Shown: positions 9,103-19,131 of the stretch, in pieces | Layout: every line of letters starts with the position of its first letter | Numbering within the stretch: position 1 is the stretch's first letter | DNA from: Asticcacaulis sp. AC466 | GTDB taxonomy: Bacteria; Pseudomonadota; Alphaproteobacteria; Caulobacterales; Caulobacteraceae | Direction: 5' to 3' | Assembly (NCBI RefSeq): GCF_000495815.1 | Contig: NZ_AWGE01000007.1 | Location: forward strand, 124,001 to 188,000 | Length of the DNA: 64,000 bases | The notes under the pieces: generated by a model | What the model was told of the DNA's origin: nothing | Databases searched by the model: none | Seen by the model: the letters and a program-made list of their open reading frames with translations, nothing else | Translations under genes and position numbers: made by a program

Positions 9103-10580
9103 CAGCTTTCGTAATATTTAGCGACCAGTTCATTCAGCGTACGCACGCCGAAGCCAGTAGCGCCTTCCGGTACCGTCGGCAGCCGTTGTTCGTTCGTCCA
9201 GGCGGTCGGCGCGATATCCATGTGTGCCCAGGGCACATTGTTGACGAAGCGCTGGAGGAATAGCGCCGCAGTAATCGAGCCTGCCGGACGTCCGCCGATG
9301 TTGCGAATATCGGCGATCTTGGAATCGATTTGCTTTTCGTATTGTGGTGGCAGCGGCATCCGCCAGGTGTTTTCGGACGCGGCCTTGGAAGCCTCACCAA
9401 TTTTCTCAGCCAGTTCGTCGTTGTTGCTGAAAACACCGGCATAATCCATGCCCAGAGCAATGATCATGGCGCCCGTCAGCGTGGCCAGATCGATCATGAA
9501 TTGCGGCTTGAAGCGGTCCTGGCAATACCAGAGTGCGTCGGCCAGAACGAGTCGGCCTTCCGCATCGGTATTGATGACTTCGATCGTGGTGCCCGACATC
9601 GCCTTGACGACGTCGCCTGGACGCTGGGCATTGCCATCGGGCATGTTTTCTACCAGTCCGACAATGCCGACCGCATTGACTTTGGCGGCACGGGAGGCAA
9701 GCGCAATCATGGTGCCGACGACCGCCGCCGAACCACCCATGTCCCACTTCATATCTTCCATGCCTTCCGCAGGCTTGATCGAAATGCCCCCGGTATCGAA
9801 GGTCACGCCCTTGCCAACGAAAGCGACCGGCTGGGCGTCGCCCGCGCCCTTCCATTGCATGACGACCATCTTCGATTCCCGCGAAGAGCCCTGACCTACG
9901 CCGAGCAGGGAATGCATGCCCAGCTTTTCCATCTCGGCGATGCCGAGAACCTCGACTTGCAAGCCAATAGTTTCGAGGCCCACCAGCCGGTCGGCATAGG
10001 ATTGCGGATAAAGTACATTGGCCGGCTCCGACACGAGGTCGCGGGCGAACAGAATACCGTCGCGAAGGGCAGCCAAAGGTTTGAAAGCCTTGTCAGCCGC
10101 GGCGATATCGTCGCATACAACGGTGATCGCTTTCAGACTTGGCGCCTTATCCAGCTTGGCCTGACCAAAATATTTATCGAAGCGGTAGGCGGCGAGATGC
10201 AACGCCAGAAGGGCATGCGCCACCAGTTCCGGCCCATACCCCGTCAGATCCAGACTTAGCCCCTCAAAGCCCGATGCCTTGACTGCATGGTAGAGGCTGG
10301 CAGCGACTGTTTCCATCGCGGCGGTGTCCAACTTGGCGATGTCGCCGGCACCGACAACGGCCAGAGCGGCAAAATTAACAGCGGCGGGCCGGCTGACCAT
10401 TTGCACCTTACCGCGCGTCCCCTTGAAAGCCATCAAGGTCAGGACCGATTTGATCTCATCCGCTACCGCTGAGTCAAACTTCGCGAAGCCGGGACTTGGC
10501 GCTTCGTTTTCACCCAAAATAACTCCCAGACAGGTTTTGGCGGCAGCGGTGCTAGCAAGCTGAATAGTGGGCTGAGGCAT
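9102..10580 (-). CDS. pepA: Leucyl aminopeptidase (M17)
   Basis: M17 aminopeptidases are cytoplasmic, two-metal, hexameric enzymes that release N-terminal residues from peptides. The metal and catalytic signatures are present: VGKGVTFDTGGISIKP, DMGGSAAVVG and NTDAEGRLVLADAL. The C-terminal catalytic half continues to the end of the 492-residue protein. The ATG at 10580 follows GGAG and is preferred over a longer frame starting at 10703. It is divergent from lptF, with about 250 bases between them holding both promoters. Confidence 0.95.
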   Translation of the reverse strand: MPQPTIQLASTAAAKTCLGVILGENEAPSPGFAKFDSAVADEIKSVLTLMAFKGTRGKVQMVSRPAAVNFAALAVVGAGDIAKLDTAAMETVAASLYHAVKASGFEGLSLDLTGYGPELVAHALLALHLAAYRFDKYFGQAKLDKAPSLKAITVVCDDIAAADKAFKPLAALRDGILFARDLVSEPANVLYPQSYADRLVGLETIGLQVEVLGIAEMEKLGMHSLLGVGQGSSRESKMVVMQWKGAGDAQPVAFVGKGVTFDTGGISIKPAEGMEDMKWDMGGSAAVVGTMIALASRAAKVNAVGIVGLVENMPDGNAQRPGDVVKAMSGTTIEVINTDAEGRLVLADALWYCQDRFKPQFMIDLATLTGAMIIALGMDYAGVFSNNDELAEKIGEASKAASENTWRMPLPPQYEKQIDSKIADIRNIGGRPAGSITAALFLQRFVNNVPWAHMDIAPTAWTNEQRLPTVPEGATGFGVRTLNELVAKYYES

Positions 10581-10829
10581 GGAATTCTCCGAGTCGATAC
10601 GACCGCCGCAGGCGGCATTTTCCAGACCTATGCCCCTTTTTAAGGCGCGACAGAAGGGCTTTCTGCAACTTTTTTGTGACCCGACAACGCATTGCCGGAC
10701 CAAACTGTACGGATCTGTTCACATTTTTCGCGCCGAGCCGCGTTCCTGCCGCAACAAGCGCTTGTAATTAACCGCGTAAGCGGTCAAAAGAAATTCGAAA
10801 TACGGCTGCCTGATGGATCAGACTTACGC

Positions 10830-11966
10830 ATGCGCACACTTGATCGCTACATATTTCGCCAGCTGATCCTACCGATCGGCGGTGCCGTGGCGGCCTTGAC
10901 GGCGATTGCCCTGCTGAGCCAATCCCTGACGCAATTCGACCTTGTCGTCGAACGTGGCCAGAGTGCGTGGGTCTTCATCAAGATTACTCTGCTCTCCATG
11001 CCGCAATTGGCGGGGCTGATTTTCCCCATCGCCCTTTTCGTTGGCACACTTGTCGCTTTAACACGGATGCAGGGCGAACACGAATTTACCGCCGCCTACG
11101 CCAGCGGCATGTCGTTGATGCGGGTTGCCTATCCAATTTTGCGCATCGGAATATATCTGACGCTTATCAGCCTAATGGTGAACCTGTTCATTCAGCCCCT
11201 TACAAACCGGGCCATGCGTCAGGAACTGTTCGATGTAAAGAACGATCTCTTGTCGAGCCTCGTCAAAGAAGGGGATTTTGCTACCTCCCCGACAGGTCTG
11301 ACCATCTATGTTCAGCGGATCGATCAAAATGGACTGCTGCGCCAACTATTTATCCGAACAGATGAGGCCGACGGTCGCGATCGCACCTTTGCCGCGCGTG
11401 AGGGCCGTATCGTCAAGGTAGATGGCAGTTCGGTTCTCGTCATGCGCAACGGTTCTAATCAACAATTGACGGAAAAGGGCGTGATCGAGCATCAAACCTG
11501 GGATCAGGCCAGTTTCGACATCACCTCCTATTTCGCCAGCGACGACTACCTGCAATTCAAGGAAGGGGATCGCTACATGCACGAGCTACTGTTCCCCATC
11601 AATTACGCTTATGAAAAATCCATACGCGGCAAGTATGTGGCCGAAGCCAATGCGCGCCTGGCCAACCCGCTATATAATATCGCCTTTGTACTCCTCGCCA
11701 TAGTCAGCGTGCTCGGGGGGCGCTTCAGCCGCAATGGTTACGCGCAACGTATCGGCGTGGCGGCAATCATTGCCCTGACGATCCGCATTTTCGGTGTAGT
11801 GGTAGAGACTGCCTCCGCCTCTGCATGGGTATTGAACCTTTTGCAATATATCGTACCTATGATCCCGATCTTCGTGTGCCTCCATCTTATCCGCAAACAT
11901 GACGGTACGACGGGCCGTGTCCATCAGGCGACCCGGCGCGACCGCACCGTCTTGCAGCCATTGTAA
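10830..11966 (+). CDS. lptF: LPS export permease LptF
   Basis: LptF forms with LptG the inner-membrane permease of the LptB2FG transporter that extracts lipopolysaccharide from the membrane. The 378-residue protein begins MRTLDRYIFRQLILP. It has three N-terminal membrane segments, a periplasmic beta-rich domain (about residues 130-270) and three C-terminal membrane segments, the YjgP/YjgQ layout. The longer open frame has no hydrophobic or conserved N terminus, so the internal ATG is chosen. lptG follows after 11 bases. Confidence 0.93.
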   Translation: MRTLDRYIFRQLILPIGGAVAALTAIALLSQSLTQFDLVVERGQSAWVFIKITLLSMPQLAGLIFPIALFVGTLVALTRMQGEHEFTAAYASGMSLMRVAYPILRIGIYLTLISLMVNLFIQPLTNRAMRQELFDVKNDLLSSLVKEGDFATSPTGLTIYVQRIDQNGLLRQLFIRTDEADGRDRTFAAREGRIVKVDGSSVLVMRNGSNQQLTEKGVIEHQTWDQASFDITSYFASDDYLQFKEGDRYMHELLFPINYAYEKSIRGKYVAEANARLANPLYNIAFVLLAIVSVLGGRFSRNGYAQRIGVAAIIALTIRIFGVVVETASASAWVLNLLQYIVPMIPIFVCLHLIRKHDGTTGRVHQATRRDRTVLQPL

Positions 11967-11977
11967 GCGAGGCAGAC

Positions 11978-13135
11978 ATGAACTGGATCAGCAATCTCCC
12001 TCTCGTTGGCTACCTAACCTACCTGAACCCTTGGCGCAAAAGCCGTCTGGAAACCTACATCCTGCAAACCTGCGTGTCCGCCTTTCTGTCGGCGGTCATG
12101 GTCGTTTCGAGCCTGATTTTTCTCATTGAGTATGTCGGCATTTCGAAATCTCTGGGCGCCAAGGATGAGGTATCGGGCCTGTCCATAATCGGCTTGATGC
12201 TGGAAAAGTCTCCGGGCTCGATCCTGATCCTGCTGCCGTTTGCATTTTTGTTCGGTTCTCTTTTCGCCTTCGTCAATCTGAACCGACGCAGCGAGCTGAT
12301 TGCCATGCGCGCGGCCGGCGTTTCGGCGTGGCGTTTCGTACTGCCGGCCAGCATTCTTGCCTTCGCATTCGGACTGTTGACGATTGGCATTCTCAATCCG
12401 GTGGCATCGATTCTCAGTGACACTTACGACAAGTCGATCAACCAGTTGAACGCTGCCGATACGGTCCCGGACAAGCATAGCGGCGCGATCTATCTGCGCC
12501 AAGGAGATGGGCAGCAGCAGGTGGTCATCCGCGCGGAACGCCAGGAAGGACCGCCAGGACATCTCTTAGGCGTGACCTTTTGGATATATGACATCGATGC
12601 TAAACAAACGCCGATTTTCCGCAAGCGGATCGATGCGCAGGAAGCGACATTGGGTCAGGGCGGATGGACATTGAAGAATGCGCGTGAGGCCACTGTGTCC
12701 GGCCCCGCCGTGCCACCATACGATCTACTTGGCATCCCGTCCAATTTGGATCCGCAAAAGGCTTTCCGTAAGTATGCGTCGACCCAGGCCGTGCCATTCT
12801 GGCGTCTGCCGGGCCTGATTTACCAGAACAAGATTTCTGGTTTTTCGACTGCTATGTACGAGTTGAAGCTACATCAACTCTTGTCCACGCCATTGATGTT
12901 CGCAGCGATGACCGCTTTGGGAGCTGTGTTTTCCCTGCGCCTCATGCGGCTTGGCGGGCTCACCGGGCTGATCATTTCGGGCATCAGCCTTGGTTTCGTC
13001 ATCTTCTTCGTCAATCAACTGTTCTCGTCCATGGGTAAAGCTGGCGTCATTCCGATCTTTCTGGCGGGCTGGTCTCCGCCAATCCTAGCAATGCTGGCGG
13101 CGATGACTTTGATCGTTTACACAGAGGACGGCTAA
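11978..13135 (+). CDS. lptG: LPS export permease LptG
   Basis: This is the partner permease of LptF. The 385-residue product has the same arrangement: membrane segments near residues 35-55, 85-110 and 125-150, a central periplasmic domain, then three C-terminal membrane segments starting near residue 300. LNRRSELIAMRAAGVS, the cytoplasmic coupling segment between helices 2 and 3, is clear. Position directly after lptF and ahead of lptD supports the assignment. The LptB ATPase gene is not in the window. Confidence 0.94.
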   Translation: MNWISNLPLVGYLTYLNPWRKSRLETYILQTCVSAFLSAVMVVSSLIFLIEYVGISKSLGAKDEVSGLSIIGLMLEKSPGSILILLPFAFLFGSLFAFVNLNRRSELIAMRAAGVSAWRFVLPASILAFAFGLLTIGILNPVASILSDTYDKSINQLNAADTVPDKHSGAIYLRQGDGQQQVVIRAERQEGPPGHLLGVTFWIYDIDAKQTPIFRKRIDAQEATLGQGGWTLKNAREATVSGPAVPPYDLLGIPSNLDPQKAFRKYASTQAVPFWRLPGLIYQNKISGFSTAMYELKLHQLLSTPLMFAAMTALGAVFSLRLMRLGGLTGLIISGISLGFVIFFVNQLFSSMGKAGVIPIFLAGWSPPILAMLAAMTLIVYTEDG

Positions 13136-13254
13136 AAAAGGTAGGCTCGCCCTACTGGTGATTCTTTTCGCCGTTTTCTATGCTATATGGAGTGCGCGGG
13201 CGGTTCCGCGGCATTCCGAACTGTTGTTTTGCTACGGGACTTAAGCTGTAACGC

Positions 13255-15900
13255 ATGAAGAAGCGCTATTCTCTCAAGCTGGGGGCGGGACTGGTGTCCC
13301 TGATGGCCATGGGCGTCGGAAGCGGCGGCCAGGCGGTGGCGCAAACGGAGTCTGCACCGGCGACGCCGTCCGGTACCGGAATGACCGGGACGCAGATGGC
13401 GTTTGAACTGGCAATGGCTCAGGCAGCATCGTCGAGCGTAGCGCAAAACAGCGTGAGCCTGCCCAGCCCTAATACGTCCGTTCCTAACGACTCCTCTGTG
13501 CGGTCTGAAACGGTGCCTGGCACAGACGGCCTGGTGCGTGATCAATCCTATGTCGAGGCCGATACCGTCACAACCAGTGATGACGGTCTGGTCACAGCCC
13601 AGGGCAATGCAGAACTGCGTCAGAATGGCCGCACCATTCGTGCCGATCAAATTACATCCAATTCTGACACGGGCGTCACCACGGCGACCGGTCACACGCA
13701 GACGATCGGTGATGATGGCAGCATTCAGTATGCCGATAAAATTCGCTATGACGACAATCAACAGGCGGGTTACAGCGAAAACTTCGCTTCTGTCGGCAAA
13801 AACAATGCAAAAGTATTTGCGCGCAGGCTTGAGCAGATCAGTCCGGATATCAATCGCCTGACAAGCGTGATCTATACGCCTTGCGCCCTCTGCGTGAAAC
13901 ACGGTGAAACCCAGTCGCCGACCTGGTCGATTGAGGCGGGCCAGATCACCCAGCGTAAAGACAAGAAGATGGTCTTCTACAATAACGCGACGGTGAAAAT
14001 AAAAGGCGTCCCGGTTCTATATTCGCCCTATCTATGGACTCCCGATCCGGAACTGGATCGCGCCTCAGGATTCCTGCCCCCCAAAATAGGCTTAAGCAAA
14101 AAACGCGGCTTTTCGTATGAACAACCTTATCTATGGTCGATATCGCCCTATTCGTACCTGCTCGTCAGTCCGCAGTTAAATACGGAGGTCAATCCCCTCC
14201 TCAATATGGAATACCAGCGGCAATTTTATTCTGGCCTGCTGGATGTTCGCCTGGGCGTAACGGACGATAAATTTTTCGACAATGCCGGTGAGAAGTACGG
14301 TCATTCCGACACGCGCGGCTATATACTTGCCGATGGCGCGTTTAAGATTAATCCTGACTGGCGTTGGAGCTTTACCGCGCAGCACGTCCGGGATCGTTTT
14401 CCGTCTGGTCTGTACAACAACGGCACCCTGTCCCTACCCCGCGGCGGCACCTACGCAAACTTCTTTGAACGCTACAACATCGATGGCGCTTTCGATGAAA
14501 GAGGCGGGTTGACGGTCGACACCCGGCAACTGGTCAATCAGTTCAACCTGACACGGCAAGTGTCGAATGCCTACTTTGCCATCACCATGGCCAGCTTCCA
14601 AAGCCTGCAAACCGCGGGCTGGCTAGACTACGACCCGACCAATACGACAGGTACTCAGCGCCTTACCCAGCCCTACGCGACAAATTCAGACTTCTATCCA
14701 ACGATTGCACCCCAAATAGAAGCCTATTGGTCGCCGCGGTCTCGTTTCTTAGGCGGGCAACTGACAGCCTCGTTGAGTGGCATCGGCATCTTCCACAAAG
14801 AGCTTTCTACGAATATCAGTGGTCTGACCGCGCGCGACATTGGGGCGCCCGCCTTGTCCGACGGCGTCACGGGCTATGACACGACCCGTGCCAGTGCCGG
14901 ACTGGCCTGGTATGGTGATATGACGACCCGAGGCGGTGTTAAGTGGGGACCGTTCGTCGATTTGCGTGGCGACTACTACAAGGTAACCGATCTCGACACG
15001 TCGGGCACGTCCGGGGAGATTTCCCGTGGCCTTGGCACCGCCGGGGTTAACCTCAGCTACCCGCTGTTTCGTAAGTTCGATACCTTCACCGTTGTGATTG
15101 AACCCATCGCGCAATTGGCAGTGTCCCCCAGAAGCCAAGCCAATCCGTATCTCCCAACCGAAGACAGCCAGTCCTTGGAATTTGATGAAACGACTCTGTT
15201 TACGGTCAACAAATCACCCGGCTTCGACATTTACGAATCCGGTAGCCGCCTGAATTTGGGGCTTCGCACAGAACTGAAGTTCAAGTCTGGTTGGGAAACC
15301 GATGGCTTGATCGGGCGCGTGTTGCGTGATCAAGATGAGACACAGTTTCTCAAAACGGTCGCCATCAATGGTGCAACCTATACTTACGATCCCTCCGGGC
15401 TGGGACGGAAGAATTCGGACTGGATTGCCAATGCCAGCTTCAAATCCCCCTATGGCATTTACGGCTACACCCGGTTACGTCTCGATGGCGAGTCCTCACG
15501 TCTGAGTCAGGGCGAAGTCGGGTTAAGTGCCGCGAGGGCCAATACCACAGGCACCCTGCGCTATATTTTCAATGATGCCTTGGTAACGCCAATCGTCATA
15601 AACGGTAAACTGGAACGGTTTGGCGACAATTACCGCAATATGCAACTCTATGCGCGCCACTTCTTCACGCAAAACTGGGGGGTGTCGGCGCGTCTGGACC
15701 GTGATCTGGTCGCCAATACCTGGCGCCGCTCAACCGTCAGTCTGATCTATCGCGACGACTGTTCCTGGTTCGAACTGGTCTATCAGCGGAATGACTCCCA
15801 ATTGACCCGCCTGAACGGCAAACCGTCATCGTCGATATTCTTCCGCCTTAACTTAACCACATTGGGAACATCACCTTCCAATTTCAAAGATGTCCGCTAA
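13255..15900 (+). CDS. lptD: LPS-assembly protein LptD
   Basis: LptD is the outer-membrane barrel that, with LptE, inserts LPS into the outer leaflet. The 881-residue precursor has a signal peptide ending AVAQ near residue 30 and a low-complexity Ser/Thr/Pro stretch to about residue 95. An OstA/LptA-like beta-jellyroll follows at about residues 98-215, then the barrel domain to the end. Cysteines occur as CALC around residue 206 and a single Cys in RDDCSW near residue 840. This differs from the enterobacterial four-cysteine arrangement but still allows an N- to C-terminal disulfide. It sits 119 bases after lptG and just before surA, its usual folding factor. Confidence 0.95.
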   Translation: MKKRYSLKLGAGLVSLMAMGVGSGGQAVAQTESAPATPSGTGMTGTQMAFELAMAQAASSSVAQNSVSLPSPNTSVPNDSSVRSETVPGTDGLVRDQSYVEADTVTTSDDGLVTAQGNAELRQNGRTIRADQITSNSDTGVTTATGHTQTIGDDGSIQYADKIRYDDNQQAGYSENFASVGKNNAKVFARRLEQISPDINRLTSVIYTPCALCVKHGETQSPTWSIEAGQITQRKDKKMVFYNNATVKIKGVPVLYSPYLWTPDPELDRASGFLPPKIGLSKKRGFSYEQPYLWSISPYSYLLVSPQLNTEVNPLLNMEYQRQFYSGLLDVRLGVTDDKFFDNAGEKYGHSDTRGYILADGAFKINPDWRWSFTAQHVRDRFPSGLYNNGTLSLPRGGTYANFFERYNIDGAFDERGGLTVDTRQLVNQFNLTRQVSNAYFAITMASFQSLQTAGWLDYDPTNTTGTQRLTQPYATNSDFYPTIAPQIEAYWSPRSRFLGGQLTASLSGIGIFHKELSTNISGLTARDIGAPALSDGVTGYDTTRASAGLAWYGDMTTRGGVKWGPFVDLRGDYYKVTDLDTSGTSGEISRGLGTAGVNLSYPLFRKFDTFTVVIEPIAQLAVSPRSQANPYLPTEDSQSLEFDETTLFTVNKSPGFDIYESGSRLNLGLRTELKFKSGWETDGLIGRVLRDQDETQFLKTVAINGATYTYDPSGLGRKNSDWIANASFKSPYGIYGYTRLRLDGESSRLSQGEVGLSAARANTTGTLRYIFNDALVTPIVINGKLERFGDNYRNMQLYARHFFTQNWGVSARLDRDLVANTWRRSTVSLIYRDDCSWFELVYQRNDSQLTRLNGKPSSSIFFRLNLTTLGTSPSNFKDVR

Positions 15901-15967
15901 AATCGGCCTCAAATCTCCAGTTTCCAGAATCATGTCCACCATTCACACCCTCTCAACCGGCTCCCAT

Positions 15968-17317
15968 ATGTCAAAGCTTCTTCGCACTGCCGGCCTGTCT
16001 TTAGCCCTCGCGCTAACCGCTGTGGCGGGCGCCACGTTCGCTCAGGGGCTTAGCCAGACGCCTGACACGGGCCAAGCCGCCTTGGCCTCCTCTCCGGGTC
16101 TGGCGCCTGGTGCACAGGCGCCAGAATTGCCGCCATTGGGTGAAGGCATTCTCGTATCCGTCAATAATGATATGATTACCTCGTACGACCTGAAACAGCG
16201 AATGCTGCTATTGATCGTTACCTCAGGTGTTCAGGTCACCCAGGATAACTATGCTGCGTTTCAGCAACAGGCGCTGAATAGTCTTATCGACGAGCGCCTG
16301 CAGCAGCAGGAAATGACGCATTGGAAGGTCAAGGTCAGCGACAAGGAAGTCGATTCAGAAATCGCTCGTATGGCGGCTCAAAGTAATCTGAAACCGGAGC
16401 AATTGCTCGCCGAACTAAAGCGCGTCGGTGTTGAACCTGCTACCTTGCGTACGCAGATCGCTGCTGAAAGTGGTTGGAGCCAACTGGTCGGCGGCCGTTA
16501 CCATTCCAATGCCGCGGTCGGTTCTGCTCAGGTCGACTCCCTGATGGACAAGGTCATTGCCGATGGTCAGAAGCCGCAATATCTCGTCTCCGAAATCTTC
16601 ATCGATAACGTATCCGCGGGCTCCGCAGCCAACGCGGCCCAAGGCGCGCGGCAATTGCACGATCAGATCGCGGCGAATGTGGCTCCGTTCCAGGCGGTCG
16701 CGCGTCAATTCTCCAGTGCGCCATCTGCCGCCAACGGCGGTGATGCGGGCTGGCTGGTCTCCGGCAATATAGATCCAGCGATTGAAAACGTCCTTAAGGT
16801 CATGCAGCCCGGACAGATGAGCGGCGTGATCGTGACAAAAGACGGCGCCTATCTCTACCTTCTGCGCCAAAAGACCGACGGCAATTCAGACATGGTCTTC
16901 CGCATCAAACAGGCTGCCGTATCCCTGCCGCCTAATGCCAGCGCCAGCGACGTCGCCAGTGCGCAGACGGCATTGACCAATTTTGCGTCGCGCGTGCGCT
17001 CTTGCGATGCTTTTGACGAGCAAAGCGAGAAGGCGTCATCCAACATTCAGCTAGTCGACCTCGGCGACGCGCAACTGAGCAATCTGCTGCCCAACTATGC
17101 CGCCGCGCTACGTCCGCTTAAGGACAATCAGGTTACCGCACCGCTGCGCAACAACCAAAACGTCAATGTTCTTTATGTGTGCGGCCGCCAGTTGGCCGGT
17201 GACAACGCCCTCACCCGCGACCAGGTTGAAACCAATCTGGTCAATCAACGCCTGTCGATGCTTGGCCGCCGCTATCTGCGCGAATTGAGAAGCACGGCGA
17301 CGATTGAAAATCACTAA
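15968..17317 (+). CDS. surA: Periplasmic chaperone / peptidyl-prolyl isomerase SurA
   Basis: SurA escorts outer-membrane proteins such as LptD across the periplasm. From the ATG at 15968 the 449-residue precursor has a signal peptide ending TFAQ. An N-terminal chaperone domain follows (about residues 55-200), then a parvulin domain around residues 210-310 with YLVSEIFID, FQAVARQFSSAPSAANGGD and GWL. A C-terminal segment ends the protein. The parvulin domain is divergent, so isomerase activity is uncertain. In-frame starts at 15890 (overlapping lptD) and 15932 are possible, but the signal peptide favours 15968. Confidence 0.88.
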   Translation: MSKLLRTAGLSLALALTAVAGATFAQGLSQTPDTGQAALASSPGLAPGAQAPELPPLGEGILVSVNNDMITSYDLKQRMLLLIVTSGVQVTQDNYAAFQQQALNSLIDERLQQQEMTHWKVKVSDKEVDSEIARMAAQSNLKPEQLLAELKRVGVEPATLRTQIAAESGWSQLVGGRYHSNAAVGSAQVDSLMDKVIADGQKPQYLVSEIFIDNVSAGSAANAAQGARQLHDQIAANVAPFQAVARQFSSAPSAANGGDAGWLVSGNIDPAIENVLKVMQPGQMSGVIVTKDGAYLYLLRQKTDGNSDMVFRIKQAAVSLPPNASASDVASAQTALTNFASRVRSCDAFDEQSEKASSNIQLVDLGDAQLSNLLPNYAAALRPLKDNQVTAPLRNNQNVNVLYVCGRQLAGDNALTRDQVETNLVNQRLSMLGRRYLRELRSTATIENH

Positions 17318-18302
17318 TCCGCCTCTGGTAATGAGCCTGGGTGACCCTGCGGGGATCGGCCCAGAGCTTGCTGCGAAAGCATGGACCAGCTTGAGAAGTC
17401 AGGCTGGTTTAGCTTTTTGCGTGCTTGGAGACGCGGCATTGCTCGAAGCCCGCGGCATGCCCGTCGCGCGGGTGAGCGATGTGTCGGAGACGGGGTCATA
17501 CTTCGCTTCGGCCCTACCAGTCCTCCACACACCGCTTACGGCCCCGGTCGTCGCCGGAAAGCCTGATAGCCGCAATGCCCAGCAGGTTATCGACTGGATC
17601 CGCCAAGCTGTAGACCTCTGCCGTTCGGGGCAGGCGCGTGGGCTCGTGACATGCCCTATCGCCAAATCCGTTCTGTATTCCGCAGGTTTCCGCTTTCCAG
17701 GTCATACCGAATTTCTGGCAGAGTTATGCCGCGACGGCGATGCGGTCCCAACGCCCGTTATGATGTTGACGGCTAAAGATTTGCGGGTTGTACTGGCGAC
17801 CATCCATATCCCGCTCAAGGCCGTGCCGGATGCGCTGACTGTGGACGGCCTCGTGGAACTCGGTCGCATTACACACGCCGCCCTTCGGCAAGATTTTGGG
17901 CTCGCAGCGCCGCGGCTGGTCATGTGCGGTTTGAACCCGCACGCCGGCGAAGACGGAACAATCGGGCAGGAGGAAATCGATATTTTACACCCGGCGATCG
18001 ATATCTTGCGAAATGAAAGTATTGAAATTGCCGGTCCATTCCCTGCCGACAGCCTTTTCCATGACGAGGCGCGGCGGGGCTACGACGCCGCCGTGTGCAT
18101 GTACCATGACCAAGGTCTCATCCCGCTGAAAACCATCGATTTCTGGGGAGGCGTCAACATCACGCTGGGGCTGCCAATCGTGAGAACCTCTCCAGACCAC
18201 GGAACGGGTTTCGACATAGCTGGCAAGGGGGTGGCGCTCGCCGACAGCCTGCTGGCCGCCATCAGGGCCGCCGACATGATTAGCCGGAATCGCGCCCTAT
18301 GA
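17304..18302 (+). CDS. pdxA: 4-hydroxythreonine-4-phosphate dehydrogenase
   Basis: PdxA oxidises 4-phosphohydroxy-L-threonine in the DXP-dependent route to pyridoxal 5'-phosphate. The 332-residue protein shows the family start MSLGDPAGIGPELAAKAW, CPIAKSVL, the metal-binding FPGHTEFLAELC, CGLNPHAGEDG and the C-terminal AVCMYHDQGLIPLK and RTSPDHGTGFDIAG. A TTG start at 17304 overlaps surA by 14 bases; the alternative ATG at 17331 would remove the first conserved residues. rsmA overlaps the end by four bases. Confidence 0.94.
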   Translation: MKITNPPLVMSLGDPAGIGPELAAKAWTSLRSQAGLAFCVLGDAALLEARGMPVARVSDVSETGSYFASALPVLHTPLTAPVVAGKPDSRNAQQVIDWIRQAVDLCRSGQARGLVTCPIAKSVLYSAGFRFPGHTEFLAELCRDGDAVPTPVMMLTAKDLRVVLATIHIPLKAVPDALTVDGLVELGRITHAALRQDFGLAAPRLVMCGLNPHAGEDGTIGQEEIDILHPAIDILRNESIEIAGPFPADSLFHDEARRGYDAAVCMYHDQGLIPLKTIDFWGGVNITLGLPIVRTSPDHGTGFDIAGKGVALADSLLAAIRAADMISRNRAL

Positions 18303-19123
18303 CCGAACTGCCCAGCTTGCGCGAAAGCCTGGAGGCCCATGGCCTTATGGCCAAGAAGTCCTTCGGACAGCACTTCCTGCTTGATCTCAATATTACACGC
18401 AAGATCGTCCGCCTGGGCGGTCCGTTCACGGGCGACGTCGTGATCGAAGTCGGCCCCGGGCCGGGCGGCCTAACGCGCGCCCTGCTTGAGACAGAGGCGC
18501 AAAAAATTATCGCGGTCGAAATGGATCCGCGCTTTATAGACCTGCTCGGCGAACTGAACGGAGTCTATGGCGACCGCTTTGAGGTCATCACCGGCGACGC
18601 CATGAAGGTGGATGAATCTCAATCGCTTGCGGATCGCAACCTGCCCGCACAGGCACATATCGTCTCGAACCTGCCTTACAATGTCGGCACACCTCTGCTC
18701 ATCAAGTGGTTGACCGGCCCGTGGCAACCGCTCAGCATGACCCTGATGTTCCAGCTCGAAGTCGCCTTGCGGGTCGTGGCACGGGTTGGCGACAAGGATT
18801 ACGGACGCCTCGGCGTTATATCGCAGGTATTGTGTGACTGTGAAAAAATCATGGACCTGCCGGCCCGCGCCTTTACGCCGCCGCCTAAGGTCGACAGCGC
18901 CGTTGTCCGGCTGACGCCCAAAAGCGAGCGCCCCGATGCGATCATCATCAAAAACCTCGAGAAGGTCACGGCTGCCGCCTTCGGTCAGCGCCGCAAGATG
19001 CTGCGCGCCTCTCTAAAGCCATTAGGCGGCGAAGCCTTGCTTGAGCGGGCAGGTATTGCCCCGACGGAGCGCGCCGAGCAGGTAAGCCCGGCTGATTTCC
19101 TGCGCCTCGCCGAACTACTGTAG
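18299..19123 (+). CDS. rsmA: 16S rRNA dimethyladenosine transferase
   Basis: RsmA (KsgA) dimethylates two adjacent adenosines near the 3' end of 16S rRNA late in small-subunit assembly. In the 274-residue protein the motifs are KKSFGQHFLLDLNI, the SAM site VIEVGPGPGGLTRALL, the acidic IAVEMD, and the catalytic NLPYN. The C-terminal helical RNA-binding domain includes FGQRRKMLRASLK. The start overlaps pdxA as ATGA. It ends the surA-pdxA-rsmA run and converges on gmk with an 8-base gap. Confidence 0.97.
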   Translation: MTELPSLRESLEAHGLMAKKSFGQHFLLDLNITRKIVRLGGPFTGDVVIEVGPGPGGLTRALLETEAQKIIAVEMDPRFIDLLGELNGVYGDRFEVITGDAMKVDESQSLADRNLPAQAHIVSNLPYNVGTPLLIKWLTGPWQPLSMTLMFQLEVALRVVARVGDKDYGRLGVISQVLCDCEKIMDLPARAFTPPPKVDSAVVRLTPKSERPDAIIIKNLEKVTAAAFGQRRKMLRASLKPLGGEALLERAGIAPTERAEQVSPADFLRLAELL

Positions 19124-19131
19124 GGCTCCGC

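Noticed and set aside
9330-10259. A 309-codon plus-strand frame opposite pepA
   Set aside because: It is antisense to a certain gene and has no recognisable domain; high GC third positions explain it.
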